Notes under the pieces: model-generated | What the model was told of the DNA's origin: nothing | Database searches by the model: none | The model's input: only the letters and a program-made list of their open reading frames with translations | Source: Bedellia somnulentella | Taxonomy: Eukaryota > Arthropoda > Insecta > Lepidoptera > Bedelliidae | Reading direction: 5' to 3' | DNA: 64,000 bases | Assembly (NCBI GenBank): GCA_963576735.1 | Contig: OY755170.1 | Location: forward strand, 22,676,875 to 22,740,874 | Position numbers and translations under genes: made by a program | Shown here: one piece after another, positions 22,320-34,400 of the stretch | Position numbering within the stretch: the first letter of the stretch is position 1 | Layout of the letters: each line of letters starts with the position of its first letter

Positions 22320-23390
22320 TCTTTCTAGTGCCGGCTGAAAATCAGCGTTCATTAGAGCTGAAATTCTAGTGTACATATGCTGAGTCAGCGCCTATTTGGC
22401 TCTCATAATATTCAATTTGTTAGATTATTATTATTTTTATGTTGTATCACTATAAGGGACTATTTTTTTTTTATTACTAATCTACATATCTCAAAGTATT
22501 TCCAGGATATAAAATTAGTGTTAACCTACCATCTTAAAGTTAAAAAATAGTTCAGTTTCGCCCAGCAGTTTCGTTTCAAAAGAGGAGAGTAACTAATTTC
22601 ACTATCATTAAAAAACGTGCTTTTGTGAAAGTAATTTTTCATATTTGAAACTGTGTGATGTGATAGAGAAACAAACAATCGTATCATTATTTTGTCTAAT
22701 TAGTAGATTACAGAGTAATAGATACTAAAAAAAGAAGCCACAATGAAATATTATAGCAATTGATAACATCTTTTGTTTGCGTTGTTCAAAGAAACTTTGA
22801 ATGTTATTTTACCTAGCAAATTGATTTACCTTTGAAATCTCAACAGAAATAAACTAGAACGGCTCCGGCGAGCTTCGTCGTTCATAATTCAATTTCATCG
22901 GGGACCCAGTCAAAGCTTAATTTCATCCGTTTATTTAGACTCCCTTATCGACTTCTAAGAAAAACACAAACATCTATACGGCTTTCTCGATTTTACAAAT
23001 TTCTCTGATTTTGCGAACTGGTTTCGAGGGACGTTTTATTTTAATGAGTAATAAATAATAAGCAGCATTTTCATTTTGTTTGCTTCTCAATTATAGATTT
23101 TTTTCAGTAGGCAGATAATAGTATTTATTAACTTGTATCCAATTGGTCGGGTACCTCTTGTACGGATGAGTTTTACTACGTTATATTTGGAAAATGATTA
23201 TATTTAACTGTTATATTTGTAAAAGTGGCATCACCTCCAAACATAGAAAACGTTTGTAAACTCATAAAAGTGATCCATAGTCAAATGATGAATAACATTG
23301 TTTTGGCATTTTAATCTCGCGTGAACAACATTATCTCACTGAAGCGCTGTAATACTGTTGCTTTTAAACTATATCTATTAATTGTACTTC
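22320..23390. other. Intergenic, no gene seen
   Basis: Mostly AT-rich, with a modestly GC-rich patch near 22860-22920. No supported reading frame. Confidence 0.4.
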
Positions 23391-23394
23391 TAAA

Positions 23395-23520
23395 ACATAC
23401 ATACATATACGCACGGCTATAAATCCCTAAAAGGGGTAGCCAGAGCTAAGGAATGAGAAATTCCTCAGCCACTTTTGGAAAGTTGTGTGGGGAAAAGATG
23501 GTAAAATAAAGGTTGTTGGT
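23395..23520 (-). mobile_element. Family A, truncated
   Basis: The 3' half of the family is present, from the TATG tail to AAGGTTGTTGGT on the plus strand; the rest is absent. Confidence 0.75.
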
Positions 23521-23767
23521 ACCAATTGTACCTCACTGTTGTTTGATCATATTATTATTTTTTTAAATTTGTGTTTGATGTGCAATGAAGGGTTATTCTA
23601 TTCAATTCTATATAAAAATAATTAGTTATAAGCATCTGCCTAATTAATACTAACACATTGAGTACGGAATGACCAAAGGGTCCCGGGGTTTCAATTCAAA
23701 GTGGTGGGCCGGCCATGCGATGCGAACCATGCATTATGTATGCACTATCTTTACCTTTGCCAACATC

Positions 23768-24026
23768 TATACGTACATATATACATATACATATACTCAC
23801 GGCTATAAATCCCTTGAAGGGGTAGCCAAAGCTAGGGAATTATAAATTCCTCAGCCACTTTTGGAAGTTAAGTAGGGAAAAGATGGTGAAATAAAGGTTG
23901 TTGGTGATGGGTCTCCAACCGCGTCGCCCAAAAATCCCTTAAAAGCCCCAATACCGTTAGTCGCCTCTTACGTCCACCCACCGGAAGAAATGGGGTAGTG
24001 CTATTCTAAGCTGACACTACACAGCT
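23768..24026 (-). mobile_element. Family A, near full-length
   Basis: It runs from a CATATACATATACATATACT tail to CTGACACTACACAGC. Confidence 0.85.
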
Positions 24027-24097
24027 ATACGAGTAGAAGGAATTGTTTATTTCAAAGCTCCGGCTATCCTTTTTTCCTGCTTTAAGCTAACTTTATA

Positions 24098-24353
24098 TGC
24101 AGTGTTGGTTTAAAATGTCACTACCCCATTTCTACCCACGTGTGTTAGAAGAATGACTAAAGGTATGGGGCTTTTTAAAATGGTTTTTGGTTGATGCTGT
24201 TAGATACCGATCATCAACTTCATTTCTAGCTACGATACTTTATTTCTGTCATCTTGTTCCCTATCAACTTCCTAATGTTGCTGAGGAGTCTTCAGCTATG
24301 AAGCTCTGGCTACTTCTATTTGGGATTTATGAACATGATTATATGTATGTATG
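24098..24353 (+). mobile_element. Family A, old diverged copy
   Basis: GTCACTACCCCATTTCTACC and later blocks keep family order but with many substitutions. It lies back to back with the younger copy at 23768. Confidence 0.6.
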
Positions 24354-24451
24354 AACTAACAATGCCCAAACAAAAATATTATAACAAAAAGCTTTAAAAT
24401 CACATTTTAGAAAAATCTGTATGATATTCACTTACGGATGAATTGTATACA

Positions 24452-24722
24452 TACATACATATACTCACGCCATTAGTTCCCATTGGGGTAGGCAGAGACT
24501 ATTGATCGCCACTTCGTACGATCCTGACAAACCTCTCTAGCTTCGTTTACATCCATCAATCTTTTCATACATGTTCTTTTATTCTTCATACTTCGGACGC
24601 CAGCCTTTTTGAGCACACTCTCAATTTGGCCAAAGTGTGTTCTCCGTGGTCGTCCTCTACTAACATTACCATCCACACTAGCTCTATAGATCCCTTTTAC
24701 CAATTTTCTATCATCCATCCCC
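24452..24722 (-). mobile_element. LINE family B C-terminal coding end
   Basis: The minus strand encodes DDRKLVKGIYRASVDGNVSR, GRPRRTHFGQIESVLKKAGV and [20 protein letters not shown] before the stop, followed by the CGTGAGTATATGTATG tail. It is 5' truncated. Confidence 0.8.
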
Positions 24723-24837
24723 TCTATGAATTGTATGCTATTAAAAATGTATGTTTAAAATAATAGACAAAACAGAATCTTGAAAAAGTATTCTTATATT
24801 AAAATCAGGTGAATGTTCATATGCCAGGTTTCGAGAT

Positions 24838-24905
24838 TAGTAGCTCAGTGGTAATAAGAACCGCTTATGATCTAGGAACGCGTTAATTCACTTTCTGCAT
24901 CGTGC
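24838..24905 (+). mobile_element. Possible tRNA-derived fragment
   Basis: GTAGCTCAGTGGTAATAAGA matches a pol III A box, but no B box follows at the right distance. Likely a decayed SINE head. Confidence 0.35.
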
Positions 24906-25145
24906 CTTATACAAATATGTACATTTTATAAAACAAATGTGTGGCTTAAAAAACAAACAACCATTTATTTAAAAATAGAAAAAATATTTAAAAAAATATT
25001 AAACGTATAAATTTAATTTTATTCTACTTCGAATTCGGAAGGTGTGTTTTTGTCAGAAATACCCGTAAGAAACTCATCAACACGTATATTTCTTATTCAT
25101 ATTACAATTTTGGTGCATGTCTGGAAATATCCTGGATAGAGCCCT

Positions 25146-25354
25146 GCCCGGCTAGTACAAGCGGTGTTTAAACTGGTAATCGCGTGGGATAAAGCAGCCA
25201 TCTCTTACGCACTTGCTTAGTATCGTATACTGCCATCTCGTTCTAACCGTTATCGTATCGATAAAATAGCGCTCGTGCTTGCTCTTCAAGGGTAAGAGAT
25301 GGCTGCTTTATCCCACGCGATAACTAGTTTAAACACGGCTCGTACTAGCCGGGC
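25146..25354. mobile_element. Family E inverted-repeat element, copy 1
   Basis: Arms 25146-25208 and 25292-25354 are about 63 bp each and nearly complementary (core GCGTGGGATAAAGCAGCCAT). The interior carries the E unit also seen at 30882 and 36803. Confidence 0.75.
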
Positions 25355-25895
25355 TAGTGTTACCTGTCAGTGGTTTATTTAACAAGGTCGATAACGTTGC
25401 CAACATTTATTTGGAGGAAATTCAAATGACTGTAAGTACTCACATTTACAGCGCATACGTACCAAAACGGCCAAATGCCTGCTTCCTATTACATGTATCC
25501 ACTAGCGCTGCTACACGTATGATATCATGAACTAGAGGTTATGTTCATATAATCATGTGAAAGCAGATTTGACAAATTAATGTTTTTTATATAAGATACA
25601 AGTGGACCACCCAATCTAAGCACCGTTACTGTCATTTTTCAAATATTTCTCTAGGATTTCTTCTAGATGAGCGTGATTATACATAAATAAAGTTTATAGG
25701 ATTTTTAGTACATTTACCATAGTAAAAGAAGAGTGAAAGAAATAGGCAAATAATAGCATAAAAAACCATCACACACATACAAGTGGACCAAAAGTATGGG
25801 TCATCACAAAAGTGTAAAAAATAACACATGCGTGTTTCCTTTGCGTGGCTCTAGCCCATCGCATACTGGTACGCTCTCCAAAGTAAGGTGCGACA

Positions 25896-26842
25896 TATAT
25901 ACTTATAATAAATCTGTAGAGAGGTCAATTCTGTACATTAAATATATTTTCAAAATAACTATCAGGGGGTGATTAGTGATCGATACTGATGCCAAAAATG
26001 CAATCAGTAATTTTTTTATCTGTCTATCCGTCTGTCTGTCTGTCTGTCTGTCTGTCGGTTTGTATGTTCCTTATGGAAACAAAAACTACTCGACGGATTG
26101 TAATGAAACTTGGTAGAATTATTCTTCATACTCCTGGGCAGGTTATAGTGTACTTTTCAGCAGAGTAGTGAAGGGGAATTTTGGGAAAATTTGGGAAAAC
26201 GGGGGAAGTTACTCCATTTTTTAAGCTTCCGTCGCGTGTGCAGCCTTAGTGGTTATAGTTACATAGAAATCATGTATAACGGAAATATTTTACATAAAAT
26301 ATTCTAAAAAATATCATTTTGCAGCATATGTCTATATTTTATGGTTGACTCATAATAACACGTGTAATTCCTGATAGCTTAGCAGTTCGGAGCATTCTGA
26401 TTATATTTGTTTACTCTTACGTTTATAGTTCTCTCATTCATCTCTCATTTAAAAAAGTTTACAATATTACCTATTCAATAAAAAAAGAATCATAGAAATC
26501 GGTATAGAACAACCAAACTTATACATGAAATAAGCTATCGCGCCCTGTCATCGCACGTGAATGCTATAAAGTTATTTTTTTAGTAATGGTTGCGCGCGCA
26601 AAAGTTAGCCGGGAGTATACTCCCTGTTTGTATGCAAAGTTTATAACTCTGATTGTTTGTTTGCATGGTCTTATTTTCGGAGATACTGAACCGTTCATTA
26701 AAGCGCTTTCACAATCACAAAGCTACACTATTCAGGAATGCTATAAATTGCACTATATTTCACAAAGGTTGAGCAGTGATTGAAGAAACCTCAGATATTT
26801 TTAAAACTACGCTACGTGCGAAGCTGGGCCCGATCCACTAGT
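25896..26842 (+). mobile_element. Helitron-like element, family D copy 2
   Basis: It matches 18778-19700 in order, including ACTTATAATAAATCTGTAGA near the start and GATCCACTAGT at the end. Confidence 0.6.
26021..26056. repeat. GTCT microsatellite
   Basis: About seven to eight GTCT units lie inside the family D element; the sister copy has only three to four, so the tract has changed in length. Confidence 0.85.
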
Positions 26843-26866
26843 AAGTAGTAAATCTCTGTTTTTTTT

Positions 26867-27112
26867 TGTAGTGTCGACTTAGAATAGCACTACCCCATTT
26901 CTACCGGTGGGTGTACGTAAAAGGCGACTAACGGTATTGGGGCGTTTAATGGATTTTTGGGCGATGCGGTTGGAGACCCATCACCAACGACCTTTATTCA
27001 ACCATCTTTTCCCCACTCAATTTTTCAAAAGTGGCTGAGGTATTTTGAATTCCTCAGCTCTGGCTACCCCTTCTAGGGGTTTATAGCCGTGAGTATAAGT
27101 ATGTATGTATGA
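26867..27112 (+). mobile_element. Family A, near full-length
   Basis: It starts TGTAGTGTCGACTTAGAATA and ends AGCCGTGAGTATAAGTATG with TATG repeats. It sits 25 bp after the family D element. Confidence 0.85.
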
Positions 27113-27466
27113 TGAAAGATGTGGCCGAACTTTTTAAAGCTTTTGTGTTATATAAATTGGGGGAAAAAATTGAGACAGTTGTTTTGTTTCTAATGCTTCA
27201 TACGAATTTAAAATAATGTTAAATGTAAAATAATATAACATAATATAAAGAACATACATAATATATATAACCTTCAACTTGAAAATCCATGTTTGAGCAG
27301 GGTAGCCACGGGTCACCGATTTCTGGGAATTCACAATTACAAAAAGGGTGCAAACTAGTAAATTCCTCATGACTCGATCAATTTCGCCGATGTTCTCAAT
27401 TCTCAATGTGTTCAATGTCAAAATAGAAATGAATTAATTGCATTTTGGTTGTCATATCTATACTAA

Positions 27467-28107
27467 TATTATAATATCTATACTATATACTATATTACTA
27501 TATAATATTATAAAGCTGAAGAGTTTGTTTGTTTGAACGCTAGGATCTCAGGAACTACGCAATCAAATTGAAAAATTCTTTTTGTGTTGGATAGTCCATT
27601 TATTGAGGAAGGTTTTAGGTTATATATCATCACGCTGCAACCAACAGGAGCAAACTATCAGCGAATAATGCTGCAAAAACGGGGATAATTATTCATACTA
27701 AGGCTTCCGTTGTGTGCGCTGCGTAAACGGTTTAAGTTACCCAAAAAAAATGTATCAAAGAATTATTTCTCCTTAAATGATCAAAAAAATGCCCGCGACA
27801 GTATATGTCTAACTTTGAAGTTTCACTTACTATAACCATTTTTATGGTAAATAAATTTGGTCGAATTTAATGCATAATTGCCATAATCTTTTATTAACAT
27901 AATATTAATCTTTATCCAAATAAATATGTTGTTGATTGAGACTATTTAATTGAGAACAAAATTGTCCTTGACATCACTTAATTTAAATAAACATATTAGA
28001 AGATAATACAATTTTTAAATTACTCCGTAACAAAATTTACACGCGTGCATGAAGCGCAAGACAAGACGCTGCGCTGGCCGGCGAGCGAGGTCGCCTGCGC
28101 GAGAAGT
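27467..28107 (+). mobile_element. Helitron-like element fragment
   Basis: A TCTATACTAATATTATAA start, AGAGTTTGTTTGTTTGAACG and GTTGGATAGTCCATTTATTG are features I know from lepidopteran Helitron-like repeats. The right end is unclear. Confidence 0.45.
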
Positions 28108-28113
28108 TTATGT

Positions 28114-28740
28114 TATTAATATTATAAATGTGAAAGTTTAGATGTTTGTGTGTTTGTAGCTAAATGAAGACTAATTCACAGAACGTATTTAAAATAAAAT
28201 TTACAGGAAGCCAGATAATGATCCCAATTAACACAATAGGACACTTTTTATCCCAGAAAAATTAAGAGATCAGTAAATTTTCTTAAAAAATGGTTAAACA
28301 GACTAAGAATCAATGCTCATCCGAAACTACTTTAAGCCTTTAAGCCTTATCCTATTAATATTATAAATGTGAAAGTTTAGATGTTTGTGTGTTTGTAGCT
28401 AAATGAAGACTAATTCACAGAACGTATTTAAAATAAAATTTACAGGAAGCCAGATAATGATCCCAATTAACACAATAGGACACTTTTTATCCCAGAAAAA
28501 TTAAGAGATCAGTAAATTTTCTTAAAAAATGGTTAAACAGACTAAGAATCAATGCTCATCCGAAACTACTATACTTATAAACTTAAAATTTATAAAGTGA
28601 AAAAATTGTGAGGACACTATGAAAAACACCTTTTTTCTCATCGCATGACAGAGACCCTCAACAGGTCAGTTAAATATTTCAGCTTGACGACGTGAAAGTC
28701 TACACTTTTGACAGTACGAAGTCTGTGGGGTCAGCTAGTT
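28114..28740 (+). mobile_element. Helitron-like element with duplicated left end
   Basis: A 218-bp left end occurs twice (28114-28331 and 28353-28570) with no differences I could see, then the element continues to GGGGTCAGCTAGTT at 28740. Confidence 0.6.
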
Positions 28741-29084
28741 TAAAATATTGGGCACTTTGGTTATTAAACTGAATGATAAAGACCAAAAAATGTGACAAAC
28801 AAACGTATTTTTTTTATTTTTGTCGTATGGAGCGTACCAGTGTGTATCGGCCCAGCCGGTCCCACTTCAATTGGGCGGTCTCAATTCAATTTAATAATGA
28901 ACGTAACTAATAAAATACTTAAATTTTGTCGAACATTTACCGACGCACCAACCAAATCGCTCAAACTTCAGTCTACCCTGCCCAGACCACTGGGAGGTAT
29001 CAGAAATCATTCAGTGTCTACAAAATTCTAAGTAAATATCACTAAGAAATATCACAAATTAAACTGAATCCAAGAATCTGCGTC

Positions 29085-29151
29085 ATGAGCAGATTACTCT
29101 CTCACCGTCAGACCACGGCGTCAGTATCAACATTGTATGGGTCGTACTCGT
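29085..29151 (+). CDS. Candidate alternative first coding exon of Aplip1
   Basis: An ATG opens a frame reading MSRLLSHRQTTASVSTLYGS that runs to a strong donor (T|GTAAGTAT). It ends one base into a codon. That fits exon 3 of Aplip1 at 37697, which needs exactly one incoming base, but not exon 2. Upstream (28830-29000) the DNA is less AT-rich and carries a GGGCGG box, as near a promoter. One of three phases would match by chance, so this is only a candidate; it could belong to another gene or be spurious. Confidence 0.22.
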
Positions 29152-29159
29152 GTAAGTAT

Positions 29160-30200
29160 AAAATAAGATTTTTTAAATAGTATAATAATTGAAAATGATA
29201 TGATTAATTGAATATTTATGAAATATATGTAGATACTATTGACGAACACAAAATCATTTTCTATTTTCTAAGTAGCTAGTTTATTTCCACTTCTATGAAT
29301 TGCCAACGAGACCACGTTTCAAACTTCTATTTATAGTAAAAAACTATTGAATGAGAATTCATGAATCACATGAATGAAGCAAATCGCTTGCGTTGAGTTT
29401 AAGACCATCTGGAGAGGCTTAATATGTGGACACTACACTCGAGACGTGCCTTTACATCCTTCCTTTGGATGAAAGATAAAAAGACAAACTGAAGGATGTT
29501 AGAGTAAGTATAGATTTTGTCTACAATCTGCAATGTGGTCTGAATAGAAAGTCGAAGTATTTCAGCATATATTTTTGTTCTTAATTCATTTTATATAGAC
29601 AGTAGATATATTTTAGTCATCAATAGCAATAGTTGAATTTTTATCTTTTCCGTACAAGCCAACAACAACATGAACTGAGATGAGAAAAATAATGTTGCTT
29701 CAATCACGTAAGTCCCATATTAAAGTTATTAATAAAGACCTCTCTAACAACCTCCTTTTATTACACCCTGTATTAATATTTTTTTGCCCTAAAATTGACT
29801 CATCATGCTGTTTTCAATGTATCACTTCTTCATTAGATTGAATAATTTGATCACAGCTTTATTAAAATGTCCTTTGTCTTTATCGTATTTTGAAATTTGT
29901 AGAATATTGTTAAAAGCATTATTTAATACTTGCCTACCTGCGATTGTTTTTTTTATAACAGTGAATTCGCCCATGTAAAATAGCTTATTACTAAAATTAA
30001 TTATTTAATTTTAGCTAAATCACCTTTATTTTCAATTCCATTCACAGGTAATATTCGATCCCCACGGGCGAGGGGTGGTAAATATAATAAGTTTTCTAAA
30101 ATAGGTATAACACTATATGGAACAAGGGTTACGTTAGCAAGTGATTAGAACAAAATTTAAGAGACAGATCCTTTTTCTATATCTTTACCAATATCATATT
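29160..30200. other. Intergenic, no gene seen
   Basis: AT-rich, with no supported gene or repeat. Confidence 0.4.
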
Positions 30201-30204
30201 TCAA

Positions 30205-30345
30205 ACCGCACCTCACGAATAACGTTATTTTTCACTCAAACACATAACCATTGTATTTTTAGGGACCTCATTTCTACAGCTTTTACTCTACTCTCATGCT
30301 TCTTCTGCCATACCCAACATTCACCGCCATACATAAATGTTAACA
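30205..30345 (-). mobile_element. LINE family B, old fragment
   Basis: ACGAATAACGTTATTTTTCA and GGGACCTCATTTCTACAGCT (plus strand) correspond to the reverse of the VEMRSLR and CDRVRNIVIRE coding blocks. Confidence 0.5.
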
Positions 30346-30393
30346 GTTAGAATAGATTATCCATTATTTCATAAAGTATGAGGAATAAAATAT

Positions 30394-30460
30394 CATGTAT
30401 GAAAAGGTTGATGGATCCGACTGAAGCTAGAGAGGTTTGCTAGGTTCGCATGCGCAATGG
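30394..30460 (+). mobile_element. LINE family B fragment
   Basis: ATGTATGAAAAGGTTGATGG and GAAGCTAGAGAGGTTTGCTA encode the KRLMD and EAREVC blocks. It breaks off before the tail. Confidence 0.55.
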
Positions 30461-30881
30461 CTGCTTTGACGTGTAGTTGACATTAGGTTAATGAGATCGA
30501 TTTATTATTAATAGTGACAATATAACTGAAAATTCCAGTTTACTTATGAAATTGCTTAAATTAAGAAAATTGTATATAACTCTAATATAATAACTCTATG
30601 TTGAAGAAGTTTAATTAATAAAAAATATAATATAATAGAATTAATTTGTATGTACAACATAACATAGAAAATAACATAAATTTAAGGGTCTGAAATATAA
30701 TGTACTACTGTTTATGGAATACGGAACCTTAATGCGTGAGCCTTACACTTAGCCAGTTTTTAAGTTATTCAATTAAGAATTGTAAAGCCTGTCTATATTT
30801 ATTAAATATACGTTTTTTTTAAATATTTAATATTACTTCATTTATTTCTCTCTTAGTTAAAATACCTGTATCTATTCAGAA

Positions 30882-31017
30882 GGGCAAGCACGAGCGCTAT
30901 TTTATCGATACTAAAACGGTTAAAATGAGATGGCAGTATACGATACTAAGTAAGTGCTTAAAAGATGGCTGCTTTATCCCACGCGATAACTATTTTAAAC
31001 ACGGCTCGTGCTTGCCC
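30882..31017 (+). mobile_element. Family E element, copy 2
   Basis: The copy has 14-bp terminal inverted repeats (GGGCAAGCACGAGC and GCTCGTGCTTGCCC) bounding a 136-bp unit with GATGGCTGCTTTATCCCACG. It lies about 120 bp upstream of the Aplip1 promoter. Confidence 0.75.
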
Positions 31018-31139
31018 TGCAGGAAACTCTAGGTCTTCTAATAAGGTATTACTTTGTAAAATGTGTATGTTTTCTAATAAATAAAAATAAAATAAAAGTA
31101 TGCGATAAATATTATTTCATCATAGTTTAATATGCAAAT

Positions 31140-31336
31140 GCAACGTTGACGTCACCAGGTTGCTATGCATCCCGTTCCTTGAAATAAATTCTGGGGAAGG
31201 AGTAAAATAGGGTGAGCGGGCTGCGCACGCAATTTGCCCGGGCCGAGCCTGGTCAATGCAACATTCAATCAATATCGAAACAAGGGTTGGCGCGCATGCG
31301 ATATCCAGTCATCCCAACATCAGGTGGATAAGCGAC
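31140..31336 (+). promoter_or_regulatory. GC-rich promoter/leader of Aplip1 with CRE palindrome
   Basis: This segment is clearly more GC-rich than its surroundings. It contains a perfect TGACGTCA (31147-31154), the CREB/ATF site, and a CGCGCATGCG motif (31291-31300) close to the NRF1/EWG consensus. No TATA box is evident, so initiation may be dispersed. A promoter role is inferred from position and composition. Confidence 0.45.
31296..31331 (+). promoter_or_regulatory. Eleven-codon upstream ORF in the Aplip1 leader
   Basis: An ATG within GCGCATGCG opens a frame reading MRYPVIPTSGG and ends in TAA six bases before the Aplip1 ATG. If the transcript starts upstream of it, it could reduce or time translation of the scaffold. 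Confidence 0.3.
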
Positions 31337-31419
31337 ATGGCCGACAGCGAGTTTGAAGAATTTCGGCGTGTTTTTGACAAATTACCGCAACATATTAAGG
31401 CTCCAACACCATTTTATTC
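31337..31419 (+). CDS. Aplip1: Aplip1 exon 1
   Basis: The exon encodes [20 protein letters not shown] and ends PTPFY plus two bases of a Ser codon at a GTGAGT donor. It lies directly downstream of the GC-rich promoter-like segment. Confidence 0.85.
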
Positions 31420-34400
31420 GTGAGTGACCAGTTAACTTCATCATCCAGTAGTTTCAACCGATTCTCCACTTTGCATCGAAAGTTAGACAAAGGAAACTGA
31501 TTTGATGGTAGCTGCATATAAAGGTCGAAAGTGAAGTAAAACACCATTACGGTTTTAGATTAGTGCCAAATGTGGGGTTTGAAGATGAGTCACCATCGTC
31601 AAAAAGTGAAGGGTCTCCAGCGGACGAGATGTGCGTAGGTGAAGGGAACGGCGCAGTAACAACGGTCTCCAACATAGCAACAATTCAGCAAACAGATGTC
31701 ACAGAAATACAAAGGAGTCCTCGGCACCAATCACTTACAAATGGAGAACGCAGAAGAAGAAAGTTACCAGAAATTCCAAAACATAGAAAATGTAAGTATT
31801 TTTTTAATTCAATGAACTGTTATATGTTACAATATTGAATTGTGTTTCTAAAGGTTTATGTTGACGTATGTTATTTTAATATTTTTGGCATAAAAAATGC
31901 AAGTGCGAATTTCATCTGTAAAGTGCATCGATCCGCTGACATTTTGCTTTGCGTCACCATTTTGTGCAGCTGCCCTCTATGCGTTCTGTTGCTCGCGACG
32001 ATTGATTTTATACGCACACCTCTACACATACGTTAGCAAATCTCGCTGTACTTTAATTATATAAAAATAATAGTATTAAAAAAGGGGCTTCGTCTTTGTT
32101 TAAAATATATATGCCTCGAAAAAAATACAGGTATCTAATATGCCATGGTACCGTAATGGGTAAACAACTTCTTACGAACGCAACAATTTTTAAAAAAATA
32201 TGACGCTTCGTATGACGTATTAGCGATGAGATGGATTTAATAGCCCATTTTTAATTTGCTACTCTACGTCACCAGAGCTGATGTACTTTATTATATTTGA
32301 TTTGGGTTTTATTTTCGTTGCCCGGTTAACGTACACAATACATTGTATTAAAAAAAAAGAATTATCAGAGTTTTGTGACTGAGGTCAATGCTGATTTCCT
32401 TATAGATGTCGCCATGTCTATCCGTATGTAACAGCAATTAAAACTTCTAGAAATCAATTAATTATTTTTTTGTGTTTGAAGTAAAGTTAAAAGCAACATG
32501 CAGAGACTTTATAAATAAAATTAGAATTGCATCTTGGTTTCTGTACAAAAAGATCTTGTATTTCACGGTTTAGGTCCCCCCACTCCTTACATGATTCCGC
32601 CTTTTTTTAAGTTTTCATAAATTCTTTATTATCACTTGTTGCATCTACGTATTGTTATACATACGAGGGGCATGCCAATAGAAGTTAGATACTCTTTTCT
32701 CATTTAATTGACACTGGCAAGCTATACAACATCTTATAGGCTGGTTTTGATTGACATATTTGAATATAGAATACACTTCTTTTATTTATTTTTTATTTGA
32801 ATGAGCATCATTTTTCCGAGAATCTGGCGGGAATTCACTTGCAACAATAGAGCTCAGTCGACGTGATTTTCGCGCTATGAATTATTATGACTTTAAAAAA
32901 GGTTTAAAGCCTCAAGAATGTTTTGTTCTTTTGGCTTCTACTTTGAGTGAGTCTGCTTGTTCCCGAGCAACGGTATTCAATTGGTTTGCTGTATTTAAAA
33001 GAGCACGAGGACGTCTCGAAGATGAAGTGAAGACAGGACGGCCGCCAACCGCGGTCACGCAAGAAAACGTTCGTGCAGTCGAAAAACTTATTCACGAAAA
33101 CCGGCAAATTACATATATAGAGCTAGAGCGAGAACTGGGAATTGGATCAGCAGCAATGCAAACCATAATTCACCACCACCTTTCTCCCCGTAAACGTTGT
33201 TCGAGATGGGTGCCCCACAAACTTACCGATGAGCAGAAAAACCGTCGGGTGGATTGGTGCCTATTCATGATAGATGAATTCATGAATGAAATGAAATGAA
33301 TGAACTCAAATACACACTAAAATAAAAATAAAAAAACCTGATTGACCGACGGAAAGTGAACGAATAAACGTCTTCTCGGCCATGAAAGCTTTGTCGTCCT
33401 CTCTCGACATACAAGACTGTGCTAACAAAAGTGGGAGGAGTCTGAGAATTTCGGAAGCCACGACAGACGAGATATCTCGACTGTTATTACTTGCTATACT
33501 AGCGCCGCAGCAATCCGGCTCCTTCTCTGGCACCACGACAATGCGGCGCCGCACAACACCACCAATTCTCCCTCACCCGCCATATTCCCCTGACCTAGCG
33601 CCTTGTGATTTTTACTTGTTTCCAAAAATCAAATAAAAACTAAAGGGGAAGAGGTAGAGCCAAAGAAGATGCGCTGGTTGCTTATAATTTCGAGATTTCT
33701 GGGGTATCTAGTTTCTTTTGGCATGCCTCTCGTATACATATACATAGGCCGTCAACTTAGGTGGAGAATTCGTATTGCCACTTTTAAAAAAAAATGTCGT
33801 ATTTAGATTATTTTTACTCATGACAACCTCATGTGGGTTTCGATCCCCGCCAGAGTCAAAAGTTTTTTTTTCTTTATATATCATATATTTAATAAAAATA
33901 TGTCTTATTTATCATTCGTACATTCACAAAGAAATTTCGTGTACTACATACTTGGTATTACATACAAATAATTGATCTATTTATATTGCTACAAAGATGG
34001 AATAAAATATAGTTGAAGTCTGTTTTGAAGCAAATTAGAAGGAGTTTCAATCTTTCAGAAGTACATGCTATCATATTAAAGTATCGCGTTTTATTTTTCA
34101 TTATCATCATCGTATCATATCATAAAGATGTCAACATATGTCATGATCTGGTCGATCATCACATATCATCAACTCATATCACTATAACCATCCTCAAGTT
34201 GCCATCATTGTCTTTTTTTTCCGTGTCATCTTTTTCAAGCATTATATTGTCATCTCAAACATTTTTATCATGTGATCAAGAATATTAAGTAGTCATCATC
34301 ATGTTACCATCGTTATCAGGATAATCATGGTGATCATCATTATTATTCAATCACACTTATCATCATCATTTATTTCATTTAGGTCATCATTTTCAAGTAT

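Noticed and set aside
28792..29031. 79-codon protein-coding gene
   Set aside because: No recognisable similarity, no conserved motif. At most it is leader sequence for the candidate exon at 29085.
32877..33299. Active mariner transposase
   Set aside because: The frame ends before the first catalytic aspartate region, and later catalytic parts are out of frame.
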